Source: Bifidobacteriaceae bacterium (GTDB taxonomy: Bacteria; Actinomycetota; Actinomycetes; Actinomycetales; WQXJ01). From it: a DNA stretch of 9,708 bases. Within the stretch, counting starts at the first letter, position 1. The number at the start of each line of letters is the position of its first letter. The notes below the pieces were generated by a model. The model was not told where the DNA came from. It saw nothing but the letters and a program-made list of their open reading frames with translations, and did not search any database. The stretch lies in contig JAITJY010000004.1 of the NCBI GenBank assembly GCA_031278675.1, positions 1 through 9,708 on the forward strand, in the 5' to 3' direction. This document shows, piece after piece, positions 1-5,769 of the stretch. The translations under genes and the position numbers were made by a program.

Positions 1-1
1 C

Positions 2-364
2 CGGTCAGGTGATATCCGGGTGATAGTGGGCGCGCTTAGGCAATCCGGCGCTGAGGCGGTCGCGGTGGGCGGGATCAGGCTCACCTCGACCACTGCGATC
101 AGGGATGTCGGTGACCAGATTCAGGTCGCCTTCGAGCCGTTGGCGACGCCGTACCTGATTGAGGCGATCGGCCCGGCGGAGGAGATGGAGGTCGCGCTGG
201 CCTCGGGCCGAGCGGGGGACCGGGTGTCCTTGTTGCGGGGCTACATCGGTGCGACGGTCACGATCGACCGGGTCAAGAGATTGGAATTGCCAGCGTCTTT
301 GACCACAACGGCCCTAAAATACGCGGCTGTCCCGGGCGCCCCAAATGCGGGCGCCGAAGGCTAG
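2..364 (+). CDS. DUF881 (YlxW/YlxX-like) protein, 3' part only
   Basis: This is the C-terminal part of a DUF881 family protein; its start lies before the window and about 120 residues are visible. The reading frame is open from base 2 and stops with TAG at 362-364. The fragment shows the usual DUF881 pattern: a helix with GALRQSGAEAVAVGGIRL, a 'TAIRDVGDQIQVAF' strand segment, then 'PYLIEAIG' and a final 'VTIDRVKRLELPAS' segment. A GTG at position 20 could be read as a start but falls inside the conserved domain, so it is internal. DUF881 proteins are membrane-anchored, with an extracytoplasmic domain of unknown function, and in actinobacteria they flank the small basic protein gene and sit near division and phosphatidylglycerol-synthesis genes. 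The next gene starts 17 nt downstream, so the two are very likely cotranscribed. The last about 15 residues are Gly/Ala/Pro rich and probably disordered. Confidence 0.85.
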   Translation, partial: RSGDIRVIVGALRQSGAEAVAVGGIRLTSTTAIRDVGDQIQVAFEPLATPYLIEAIGPAEEMEVALASGRAGDRVSLLRGYIGATVTIDRVKRLELPASLTTTALKYAAVPGAPNAGAEG

Positions 365-371
365 GAAGGAG
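363..371 (+). promoter_or_regulatory. Shine-Dalgarno site that fixes the TTG start of sbp
   Basis: The purine run AGGAAGGAG overlaps the last two bases of the preceding stop codon and ends 10 nt before the TTG at 382. No ATG or GTG lies near in this frame at the position where Sbp proteins begin, so this strong ribosome binding site supports the TTG as the true start. Confidence 0.75.
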
Positions 372-381
372 TGAGGCGCAG

Positions 382-714
382 TTGATCGCAGTGTTGGGTT
401 TACTGGTGGGGGTGGCAATAGGGCTCGCCACCCAGACGGATGTGCCGGCGTTCTTGGCACCGTATCTGCCCATCGCGGTGGTGGCCGCGATCGACGCATT
501 GGCGGGTGCGGCGCGGGCGCTGCTGGACGGTATCTTCGATGACCGCGTGTTTGTGGTTTCGTTCTTCTCGAATGTGCTGGTCGCGGCGCTACTGGTGTTC
601 TTAGGGGATCAGCTCGGGGTCGGGTCGCAGCTTTCAACGGCGGTGATCGTGGTGCTGGGTATCAGGATCTTCTCGAATGCTGCGTCCATCCGCCGGAAGC
701 TGTTCAAAGCATGA
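382..714 (+). CDS. sbp: Small basic protein Sbp (DUF1290), four-helix membrane protein
   Basis: This 110-residue integral membrane protein belongs to the small basic protein family (DUF1290, Sbp of Bacillus). The family marks are clear: 'LAPYLPIAVVAAIDAL' around residues 25-40, 'DGIFDDRVFVVSFFSNV' at 49-65, 'LGDQLGVGSQLST' at 74-86 and a basic tail 'IRIFSNAASIRRKLFKA' at 94-110. Four hydrophobic segments lie at about 1-18, 28-46, 56-76 and 85-98. Length is normal for the family. Its function is unknown; in firmicutes and actinobacteria it is found next to division and cell envelope genes. The start is TTG, supported by AGGAAGGAG 10 nt upstream and by the expected N-terminus. Its TGA stop overlaps the ATG of the following DUF881 gene (ATGA at 711-714), which suggests translational coupling and a shared complex with the two DUF881 proteins (inference). 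Confidence 0.93.
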   Translation: MIAVLGLLVGVAIGLATQTDVPAFLAPYLPIAVVAAIDALAGAARALLDGIFDDRVFVVSFFSNVLVAALLVFLGDQLGVGSQLSTAVIVVLGIRIFSNAASIRRKLFKA

Positions 715-1448
715 GCGGGCGGGCGGCGCGCGGCTCGGAGGCGTGGCGGCGGCTGGGCCGGGCCATGTCGCCTAAGCTGAACAAAGCCCAAGTGGCGGCT
801 GGGTTGCTCTGTGCGCTGCTGGGATTTGCGGCAGCTACGCAGGTCAGACAGGTGGAGCAGGCTGATTTCAGCGACTTGCGGCAGGACGAACTAGTCGAGG
901 TGTTGGACCAACTCAACACCCAAGCTGAACAGCTCGCTGAAGAAAACCGGGCGCTGGAAGCGGAACGTGACCGGTTGCAAACGTCATGGACGCAAAGCGA
1001 AGCAGCTCAAGAGGCGGCAGCGGCGCGGGCTGAAGCTTACGGGATTCTGGCGGGAACGCTGCCGGCTAAGGGGCCCGGTGTGACCATCACGGTCAATGAT
1101 CCTGACCGGAAACTGATCGCGGCGGCGGCCTATTTGCTGGTCGACGAGCTACGCAACGCGGGCGCGGAAGCCATCGCCGTGAGCGGGCAACGCATCACGG
1201 GTACCAGCTATTTTGCGGACAAGGAAGCTGGTGTGCTGCTGGTTGATGGTAAAGAGATTGAGGCGCCTTACGAGTGGCGCGCCATCGGCGATCCGCTGAC
1301 GTTGGAGACGGCGCTGGGGATTCCGGGTGGCGCGTTAGCGGCGGTGCGCACGCTGGGTGGTTCTTCGGAACTGACCCGTCACGACGAACTCGAGATCACC
1401 GTCGTCAAGTCTCTCAGTGCCGGCGAGTACGCGACCGCGCTAGAGTAG
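711..1448 (+). CDS. Second DUF881 (YlxW/YlxX-like) membrane-anchored coiled-coil protein
   Basis: This complete DUF881 protein has 245 residues. A short basic cytoplasmic N-terminus (1-26) is followed by one membrane anchor at about 27-43 (VAAGLLCALLGFAAATQV), a charged coiled coil rich in Leu, Glu and Gln at about 55-108, and the DUF881 domain at about 109-235, with 'GTLPAKGPGVTITVND', 'LLVDELRNAGAEAIAVSGQRI' and 'PYEWRAIGDPLTLETAL'. It resembles the incomplete protein upstream, so two paralogues flank sbp, an arrangement common in actinobacteria. The ATG overlaps the sbp stop by 4 nt, giving translational coupling. The domain faces outside the membrane. Its biochemical role is unknown. The stop TAG at 1446-1448 lies 38 nt before the FHA gene. 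In many actinobacteria a gcvH gene sits at this point; here none is present. Confidence 0.92.
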   Translation: MSGRAARGSEAWRRLGRAMSPKLNKAQVAAGLLCALLGFAAATQVRQVEQADFSDLRQDELVEVLDQLNTQAEQLAEENRALEAERDRLQTSWTQSEAAQEAAAARAEAYGILAGTLPAKGPGVTITVNDPDRKLIAAAAYLLVDELRNAGAEAIAVSGQRITGTSYFADKEAGVLLVDGKEIEAPYEWRAIGDPLTLETALGIPGGALAAVRTLGGSSELTRHDELEITVVKSLSAGEYATALE

Positions 1449-1470
1449 CCGGTAGCCATTTGCCACAGCT

Positions 1471-1481
1471 TGGGGAGGGGT
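1471..1481 (+). promoter_or_regulatory. Ribosome binding site of the FHA gene
   Basis: The purine-rich TGGGGAGGGGT ends 5 nt before the ATG at 1487 and contains GGAGGGG, a strong Shine-Dalgarno match. It supports this ATG. No convincing -35/-10 pair was found in the 38-nt gap, so the gene may be read from the upstream operon. Confidence 0.6.
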
Positions 1482-1486
1482 GAACC

Positions 1487-1933
1487 ATGGTGGACCAGGA
1501 TCCGTCAGGGGCTTACGGAGTCGAATCGACGCAGGCGATCGGTGCCTTCGCCGAATCAGATGTGGATGTCCCGCTCGGCGAAGGGCTCAGCGCTGGCGCC
1601 CAGGCCGCGATCGAGGCGCTACCAGCCACATCGGCTTTGTTGGTGGTGTTGCGTGGACCGAACGCGGGTTCGCGGTTCTTGTTGGACGCAGATTCCACGA
1701 CTGCGGGGCGTTCCACCAAGTCAGACATCTTCTTGGATGATGTCACGGTTTCGCGCCGCCACGCGACCTTTGAGCGGAGTGGAACTAGTTTCACGGTCCG
1801 GGATTTGGGTTCGCTCAACGGCACGTATGTCAATCGTGAGAGGGTGGACGATGCCGTCCTCAAAGCGGCGGACGAAGTTCAGATAGGTAAGTACCGGTTG
1901 ACTTTCCATCCGTCGCCGGCGTTGGCGCGTTAG
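1487..1933 (+). CDS. garA: GarA/OdhI-type FHA domain phospho-switch protein
   Basis: This 148-residue protein has an N-terminal flexible tail of about 45 residues and one C-terminal forkhead-associated (FHA) domain at about 50-140. The phosphothreonine-binding residues are all present: G74-R75, S79, S89-R90-R91-H92 and S109-L110-N111-G112-T113. The stretch 'TSALLVVLRGPNAGSRF' followed by 'SDIFLDDVTVSRRHA' is typical of GarA/OdhI. In mycobacteria and corynebacteria this protein, when unphosphorylated, binds and inhibits 2-oxoglutarate dehydrogenase and acts on glutamate dehydrogenase; phosphorylation of a Thr in the tail by PknB or PknG makes the FHA domain bind its own tail and releases the enzymes. 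Here the tail has E13-S14-T15 where the classical proteins have ETT, so T15 is the likely phosphosite (inference). The order FHA gene then MerR gene matches garA-ftsR in mycobacteria. Another cytoplasmic FHA adaptor role is possible but less likely. Confidence 0.9.
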   Translation: MVDQDPSGAYGVESTQAIGAFAESDVDVPLGEGLSAGAQAAIEALPATSALLVVLRGPNAGSRFLLDADSTTAGRSTKSDIFLDDVTVSRRHATFERSGTSFTVRDLGSLNGTYVNRERVDDAVLKAADEVQIGKYRLTFHPSPALAR

Positions 1934-1950
1934 CGGCACGGCGTGGCGGA

Positions 1951-1979
1951 TTGACCGGAAGGGCGGCCGGGCCTAGCGT
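1951..1979 (+). promoter_or_regulatory. Sigma-70-type promoter for the ftsR-like gene
   Basis: TTGACC at 1951-1956 is one base from the TTGACA consensus and is followed after exactly 17 nt by TAGCGT at 1974-1979, which fits the actinobacterial TANNNT -10 element. Transcription would start at about 1986, giving a leader of roughly 90 nt before the ATG at 2077. The leader contains a weak GC hairpin (CGCCG 2013-2017 with CGGCG 2028-2032) and no obvious terminator. The site lies just after the FHA gene, so the merR gene probably has its own transcript. Confidence 0.55.
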
Positions 1980-2076
1980 CGGAGTTGTAAAACCGCGCCG
2001 AGCGGGCGGCTTCGCCGATGCCCTAGGCGGCGCAGTTCAACCGGTAACGGATGTTCCTTAGAGAAGGTGACAACGC

Positions 2077-2634
2077 ATGGCCACGGATGATTCCGGTCTC
2101 ACAGCGCGGCAAGGCTTGCTGTTCGGCGAGCGCGTCACCGATGAGGCCGTCGGGTTCCGTGGCCCCACGGCGTGCCGGGCGGCCGGCATCACTTACCGCC
2201 AGCTCGATTATTGGGCGCGCACGGGGTTGGTTGAGCCGAGTGTTCGCCCAGCCACTGGTTCTGGGACCCAGCGGCTGTACAACTTCCGCGACATTTTGGT
2301 GCTCAAGATTGTCAAGCGGCTACTCGACACGGGCGTGTCGTTGCATCAGATCAGGACCGCTGTGCAGCATCTGCGAGACCGCGGGGTAGAAGACCTGGCG
2401 ACGGTGACTTTGATGTCCGATGGCGCTTCCGTCTACGAGTGCACCAACGCCGACGAGGTATTCGACCTGGTTCAGGGCGGGCAGGGTGTGTTCGGGATTG
2501 CCGTCTCACGGGTGTGGCGGGAGGTTGAGGGCACGTTGGCGGAGCTTCCGGCGGAGCGTTCCAGGGTGGAGACGGATCAAGCGGCCCCGGTCGATGAGTT
2601 GGCGGCGCGCCGCATGCGGCGGCGCGTTTCGTAG
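2077..2634 (+). CDS. ftsR: MerR-family transcriptional regulator, FtsR-like
   Basis: This 185-residue protein is a MerR-family DNA-binding regulator of the FtsR/Rv1828 type. The winged helix-turn-helix covers about 27-100: 'ACRAAGITYRQLDYWARTGL' holds the two helices of the HTH, and 'TQRLYNFRDILVLKIVKRLL' the wing and next helix. Instead of a metal- or drug-binding MerR tail it has the conserved segment at about 100-160 with 'TLMSDGASVYECTNADEV' and 'LVQGGQGVFGIAVSRVWREVEG', which identifies the FtsR group. No cysteine cluster for metal sensing is present. In Corynebacterium glutamicum FtsR activates ftsZ, which links it to division. The start ATG has GAGAAGG at 2061-2067, 9 nt upstream, and the protein length is close to that expected. 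Its neighbour FHA gene is the usual partner; the bifunctional nuclease and second merR that often follow are missing here. Its tail (161-185) is basic and of low conservation. Confidence 0.9.
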   Translation: MATDDSGLTARQGLLFGERVTDEAVGFRGPTACRAAGITYRQLDYWARTGLVEPSVRPATGSGTQRLYNFRDILVLKIVKRLLDTGVSLHQIRTAVQHLRDRGVEDLATVTLMSDGASVYECTNADEVFDLVQGGQGVFGIAVSRVWREVEGTLAELPAERSRVETDQAAPVDELAARRMRRRVS

Positions 2635-2643
2635 TCTGAGATA

Positions 2644-2668
2644 CCCGGTGGTGGCCAGGGCCACCGGG
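2644..2668 (+). terminator. GC-rich hairpin after ftsR, probable terminator
   Basis: CCCGGTGG at 2644-2651 pairs perfectly with CCACCGGG at 2661-2668 around a 9-nt loop, starting 10 nt after the ftsR stop codon. An alternative register also pairs (GGTGGCC 2648-2656 region with GGCCACC 2659-2665). There is no T-run after it, which is common for actinobacterial terminators but leaves the call open. It could also be an operator or mRNA-stabilising hairpin. Confidence 0.5.
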
Positions 2669-2680
2669 CTGGGCGGCTCT

Positions 2681-2686
2681 TAGCCT
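2681..2686 (+). promoter_or_regulatory. -10 element for a probable leaderless exporter transcript
   Basis: TAGCCT matches the actinobacterial TANNNT -10 pattern and ends 6 nt before the GTG start at 2693, so the predicted transcript would begin at or next to the start codon. No clear -35 hexamer was seen at 16-18 nt. GAGGG is present at 2687-2691 but only 1 nt from the GTG, too close to act as a ribosome binding site. Confidence 0.4.
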
Positions 2687-2692
2687 GAGGGC

Positions 2693-4330
2693 GTGACAAC
2701 CACAAGGCCAAGCAGCGGACCGCTGGCACCACTCGCCATTGGGCTGTTCCGTGCGCTCTGGATTGCGCAGCTAGTCTCGAATGTTGGTAGCTGGATGCAG
2801 TCGGTGGGTGCCCAGTGGCTGTTGGTGGATAGTTCGAACGCGACGTTGTTGACGGCGCTGGTTTCGGCGGCATCGCTCATCCCTGTCTTGGCGTTGTCGC
2901 TGCCGGCGGGTGTGCTGGCGGATTCGCTGGACCGCCGCTGGGTGTTGGTCTTTTCCAACGCGTTTATGTGTTTGGCGGCGGGTCTGTTGACCGTGTTGAC
3001 GGCGACGGGCAATGCGGGGCCGGCGGTGGTGCTGATGCTGACTTTTGCGTTGGGCTGTGGGACTGCGTTCGGGGGGCCGGCTTGGCAAGCGATCCAGCCT
3101 GACTTGGTGCCGCGCCATTTGTTGCTGGCGGCTTCAGCGCTGTCGAGTGCGAACATCAACATTGCCCGGGCGGTGGGACCGGCCCTAGCGGGTGCCCTGG
3201 TTGCCTGGTCTGGACCAGCACTGGTGTTCGGGATCAACACGGCCAGTTTCTTGACGGTGATTGTGGTGTTGTCGACGTGGCGTACCACCGGTAAGCGGCA
3301 TGGGGGCGTGGGGTTGGCGCCCGCCATCGTCGCTGGGCTGCGTTATGTGCGGAACGCTCCGGGGGTGCGGCGGATCACGCTGCGGGCGGCGCTGTTTGTG
3401 ATCCCTGGGTCGGCGTTGTGGGCGTTATTGGCGGTGATTGCACACACTCGTTTCCAGCTAAATTCGAGCGGTTACGGGTTGATGCTGGCGGCGCTCGGCG
3501 GCGGCGCGGTAGCTGGTGCAATGATGCTGCCGTGGCTGCGCGGGCACCTCAGCAACAACTCGATTCTGTCCTACGGGTCGGCGGTTTATGCGGTCGGGAT
3601 GGTGGTGGTTGCGCTGGTCCGGGACGTGCCGGTGGGGTTGGTGATGCTGTTTGTGGCCGGGATCGGCTGGGTTGGTTGCCTATCGATCCTGAACACGGCG
3701 ATGCTGTTGAGCCTGCCAGCCTGGGTGCGGGCCCGTTCGATGGCGGTTTACAACGTGGTTTTCATGGGCGGTCAAGGCGTGGGCGCGTTGTTGTGGGGGC
3801 TGGTCGGCGATGTCCTGGGGCCCTCCGCGACGCTGCTGGCGGCGGCCGCGATCAGCCTGATGTGCCTGGCCACCATGTATGTTTGGCCGCTTTACGATTC
3901 GCAGGGGACGCTCGATAGGTCCGTTACGCCAATGACAGACACCGCGCCCGATGACGCCCGCCCAGCCTCCGCCGGGCCCGTCGAGATCCAGATCGAATAC
4001 GAGGTAGAGCCGGACCAGCAGGCGGCCTTCCGCGAAGCGGCGCGCGCCCTGGCGACCTCGCGGCGGCGGACGGGGGCGTCGTCTTGGAATTTGTGGCAAG
4101 ACGTGACGGATGAGCGCCGGTTTGTCGAGGAATACACGCTGGCGAACTGGGGTGAACACCTCGCGCAGCGGGAAGAACGGATGACCGGATATGACCGGGA
4201 ATTGGAACGCGAGGTTTTGGCGCTGGCCGCGCCGAATCCGACCGTCCATCATCTGGTGCGGCCTAAAGCTATGCCGCGCACCGACCACGGCTTGGCCGTG
4301 GCTGACCTAATGACGAAGGGGAAAACATGA
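2693..4330 (+). CDS. MFS_3-type exporter with C-terminal ABM-like domain
   Basis: This 545-residue inner-membrane protein is a major facilitator superfamily transporter of the MFS_3 (EntS-like, transmembrane secretion effector) group. About 12 hydrophobic helices cover residues 15-402. The loop between helices 2 and 3 has the MFS signature 'AGVLADSLDRRWVLV' (72-86). 'GTAFGGPAWQAIQPDLVP' (123-140) and 'NINIARAVGPALAGALVAW' (154-172) are characteristic of the group. After a hydrophilic linker (403-427) comes a soluble ferredoxin-like domain at about 428-524 (IQIEYEVEPD, then 'WNLWQDVTDERRFVEEYTLANW'), similar to antibiotic biosynthesis monooxygenase-like domains; this tail is normal in the family, not a new fusion. 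The probable role is proton-driven export of a small hydrophobic compound such as a siderophore or drug; the substrate cannot be read from sequence. The GTG start follows a -10-like TAGCCT by 6 nt. The stop overlaps the next ATG (ATGA, 4327-4330), coupling it to the HdeD gene. Confidence 0.88.
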   Translation: MTTTRPSSGPLAPLAIGLFRALWIAQLVSNVGSWMQSVGAQWLLVDSSNATLLTALVSAASLIPVLALSLPAGVLADSLDRRWVLVFSNAFMCLAAGLLTVLTATGNAGPAVVLMLTFALGCGTAFGGPAWQAIQPDLVPRHLLLAASALSSANINIARAVGPALAGALVAWSGPALVFGINTASFLTVIVVLSTWRTTGKRHGGVGLAPAIVAGLRYVRNAPGVRRITLRAALFVIPGSALWALLAVIAHTRFQLNSSGYGLMLAALGGGAVAGAMMLPWLRGHLSNNSILSYGSAVYAVGMVVVALVRDVPVGLVMLFVAGIGWVGCLSILNTAMLLSLPAWVRARSMAVYNVVFMGGQGVGALLWGLVGDVLGPSATLLAAAAISLMCLATMYVWPLYDSQGTLDRSVTPMTDTAPDDARPASAGPVEIQIEYEVEPDQQAAFREAARALATSRRRTGASSWNLWQDVTDERRFVEEYTLANWGEHLAQREERMTGYDRELEREVLALAAPNPTVHHLVRPKAMPRTDHGLAVADLMTKGKT

Positions 4331-5103
4331 CTACAACAGAAGAAAGACCACCGATGCGGCCGTTTGGGGCCCAGCCGTGGGCTGGGCCGGTGCCCGGGGG
4401 CCAACCCGACGCGGGGCAGGCGGCCGGGGGGTCGGCATCGGCCGGGCAGGCGTCCGGGGCCCAGCCGTGGGCTGGGCAGCCGTTTGTTGGTCGGCATGGC
4501 CTAAACGCAGGCGCGGGCCGGTCGTGGGGTGAACCGATCGGCTCGGGGCTTCATCTGACGCGGAAATTCGTTGGCCGGATGAGGGTCTGGCTGATTGTCC
4601 GCGGGCTACTCGGGCTGGTGCTGGGCGGCCTGATCTTGTTCAACCCGGCCCTGACCATCACGGCGTTCGCGATGATTGTTGGGATCTTTTTCTGCTTTAT
4701 CGGCGTCACCCGGATTGTGGTGGGGGCCGCTGATGCGGAGTTCAGCGCCGGGGTGCGGGTCCTCAATGTGGTCTTCGGGTTGCTGTTGACCGTGCTGGGT
4801 GCGATAGCTATCCGCTATCCGGATTTTGGACTGTTCGCCACGGTACTGATCATTGGTTTCGCCTGGTTGATTGAGGGTGGCGTCACTTTGGCGGCTTTGC
4901 CGCCGAGGCACCAGGGCCGCGGCTGGACCATTGCGTTCGCGGTGATTTCGCTGATTGCTGGCGCACTGGTGATCTTGTGGCCGGTGGCAGCGCTCTTACC
5001 GCTGGTGATTGTGGTTGGTGTGTTCCTGATGGTCGGTGGGGTGATTGACATTGTCAACGGGGTCCTGCTCCGTCCGAAAGACCGCCCGCGACCCGTGGAA
5101 TAA
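4327..5103 (+). CDS. HdeD-family (DUF308) membrane protein with repeat-bearing N-terminus
   Basis: This 258-residue protein has an unusual hydrophilic N-terminus (about 1-75) and a DUF308/HdeD membrane region (about 85-248). Six hydrophobic segments lie near 87-106, 110-133, 144-161, 166-190, 200-217 and 222-247, in the paired-helix arrangement of the family, with 'NPALTITAFAMIVGIFFCF' and 'WLIEGGVTLAA' as typical pieces. HdeD is linked to acid resistance in E. coli; in actinobacteria the function is unknown. The N-terminus holds four decapeptides starting at G14, G24, G34 and G44 of the form G-x-x-x-x-A-G-(Q/P)-x-x, the first and last with GAQPWAG. This part is probably cytoplasmic and disordered. 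The ATG overlaps the exporter stop by ATGA, so the two are likely coupled. The deformylase gene follows after 7 nt. Confidence 0.85.
   Translation: MTTTEERPPMRPFGAQPWAGPVPGGQPDAGQAAGGSASAGQASGAQPWAGQPFVGRHGLNAGAGRSWGEPIGSGLHLTRKFVGRMRVWLIVRGLLGLVLGGLILFNPALTITAFAMIVGIFFCFIGVTRIVVGAADAEFSAGVRVLNVVFGLLLTVLGAIAIRYPDFGLFATVLIIGFAWLIEGGVTLAALPPRHQGRGWTIAFAVISLIAGALVILWPVAALLPLVIVVGVFLMVGGVIDIVNGVLLRPKDRPRPVE
4366..4485 (+). repeat. Four 30-bp coding repeats in the HdeD N-terminus
   Basis: Four units of 30 bp start at 4366, 4396, 4426 and 4456 and encode the four decapeptides. The outer units share a 22-bp identical segment (4366-4387 and 4456-4477, exactly 90 bp apart); the middle units are diverged but keep the Ala-Gly codons in phase. 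Each outer unit contains a perfect inverted repeat, GCCCAGCC-GTG-GGCTGGGC (4369-4387 and 4459-4477). The first stem can extend by one pair to 4368/4388. Confidence 0.8.
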
Positions 5104-5104
5104 T
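5099..5104 (+). promoter_or_regulatory. Possible -10 element for a leaderless deformylase transcript
   Basis: AATAAT differs from TATAAT only in its first base and ends 6 nt before the ATG at 5111. No -35 hexamer is seen at 17 nt; a perfect TTGACA at 5045-5050 is too far away (48 nt). The element overlaps the stop codon of the HdeD gene. Confidence 0.3.
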
Positions 5105-5110
5105 CAATGC

Positions 5111-5593
5111 ATGGCCATCAGAGACATCCGGGTGATCGGAGACCCGGTGCTGCGCACCCCCTGCGAGCCGATCACCGAGGTCGATGACCGCGTCAGAGCC
5201 CTGGTGACGGACCTGCTTGAAACTGTCGATCAGGACGGCCGAGCTGGTTTGGCGGCGAACCAGATCGGTGTTTTGCTGCGGGCGTTCTCCTACAACATCG
5301 ACGATGAAGTGGGCTACGTCTTGAATCCGAAGCTGGCAGAACTCTCTGAGACGACGCAAGATGGCGACGAAGGTTGCTTATCCGTCCCGGGCCTGTGGTT
5401 CCCCACCAAGCGCGCGGATTACGCGCGGGTGGTCGGGACTGACCTGGATGGTGGCGAGGTCATGGTGGAAGGCACCGGCCTGATGGCACGTTGTCTCCAG
5501 CATGAGGTTGACCACCTGGATGGGCATCTCTACCTAGATCGTTTGGACCGCGCTATGCGCAAGAAGGCGATGGCGGCAGTCCGTGAACTGTAG
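5111..5593 (+). CDS. def: Peptide deformylase
   Basis: This 160-residue enzyme removes the formyl group from the N-terminal methionine of new proteins. All three deformylase motifs are present: motif 1 'AGLAANQIGV' (45-54), motif 2 'EGCLSVPG' (87-94) with the metal ligand C89, and motif 3 'QHEVDHLDG' (130-138) with ligands H131 and H135 and the catalytic E132. The metal is usually Fe2+ or Zn2+. The start chosen gives 'MAIRDIRVIGDPVLRTP', the normal N-terminus; the frame is open 22 codons further upstream inside the HdeD gene, but that extension matches nothing in the family. There is no convincing Shine-Dalgarno site, and an AATAAT -10-like hexamer sits 6 nt before the ATG, so the gene may have a leaderless transcript as well as read-through from the HdeD gene. 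In many bacteria def lies next to fmt; here it does not, suggesting a second deformylase elsewhere is possible. Confidence 0.95.
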   Translation: MAIRDIRVIGDPVLRTPCEPITEVDDRVRALVTDLLETVDQDGRAGLAANQIGVLLRAFSYNIDDEVGYVLNPKLAELSETTQDGDEGCLSVPGLWFPTKRADYARVVGTDLDGGEVMVEGTGLMARCLQHEVDHLDGHLYLDRLDRAMRKKAMAAVREL

Positions 5594-5703
5594 AGGGGAA
5601 ATAAAGACGGGATTTGGGCCGTAGCGGACTGGCGGCGGCGGCAGAGTTAGGGCACAATTGTCTCAGCGCGCCGCGCGCGGCCGCTACCCGTTTCCGTTGG
5701 TCA

Positions 5704-5760
5704 CCTAGTTATCAGTTGGCCGAGGCCGTTGGGGAAGACGCACCTCGGACAAACACTAGG
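5704..5760 (+). promoter_or_regulatory. Nested leader hairpin overlapping the DUF3145 ribosome binding site
   Basis: Three nested complementary pairs are read directly: CCTAGT (5704-5709) with ACTAGG (5755-5760), GTTG (5715-5718) with CAAAC (5750-5754, one bulged A), and CCGAGG (5720-5725) with CCTCGG (5743-5748), around a 17-nt apical loop. Together they give about 16 base pairs with a 5-nt bulge on the 5' side. The outermost helix includes the first three bases of the AGGAGG Shine-Dalgarno sequence (5758-5763), so folding could hide it. A role in translation control of DUF3145 is inference. Confidence 0.45.
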
Positions 5761-5763
5761 AGG
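5758..5763 (+). promoter_or_regulatory. Shine-Dalgarno site that fixes the DUF3145 start
   Basis: A perfect AGGAGG lies 3 nt before the ATG at 5767 and 6 nt before the next ATG at 5770. The 6-nt spacing favours the second ATG. The upstream in-frame extension (from 5614) would place this site inside the gene and does not resemble the family. Confidence 0.7.
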
Positions 5764-5769
5764 CTGATG

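Noticed and set aside
4010..4270. Exporter fused to a monooxygenase-like domain as a new fusion
   Set aside because: This C-terminal domain is a regular part of MFS_3-type proteins, so the fusion is not new.
5045..5057. Perfect inverted repeat TTGACA-T-TGTCAA with a consensus -35 hexamer
   Set aside because: It lies within the HdeD coding sequence (Ile-Asp-Ile-Val-Asn), has no -10 at 16-18 nt, and is 54 nt before def. Probably chance.
5045..5110. Deformylase start inside the HdeD gene
   Set aside because: The 22 extra residues are out of family and MAIRDIRVIGDPVLRT is the canonical beginning.
5664..5685. GC palindrome GCCGCGCGCGGC as a terminator after def
   Set aside because: Self-complementary alternating GC is common at this base composition; there is no T-run and it is about 75 nt after the stop codon.
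5614..5769. N-terminal extension of DUF3145 by about 52 codons
   Set aside because: AGGAGG at 5758-5763 and the family's usual N-terminus both point to 5770; the extension covers the leader hairpin and resembles nothing.
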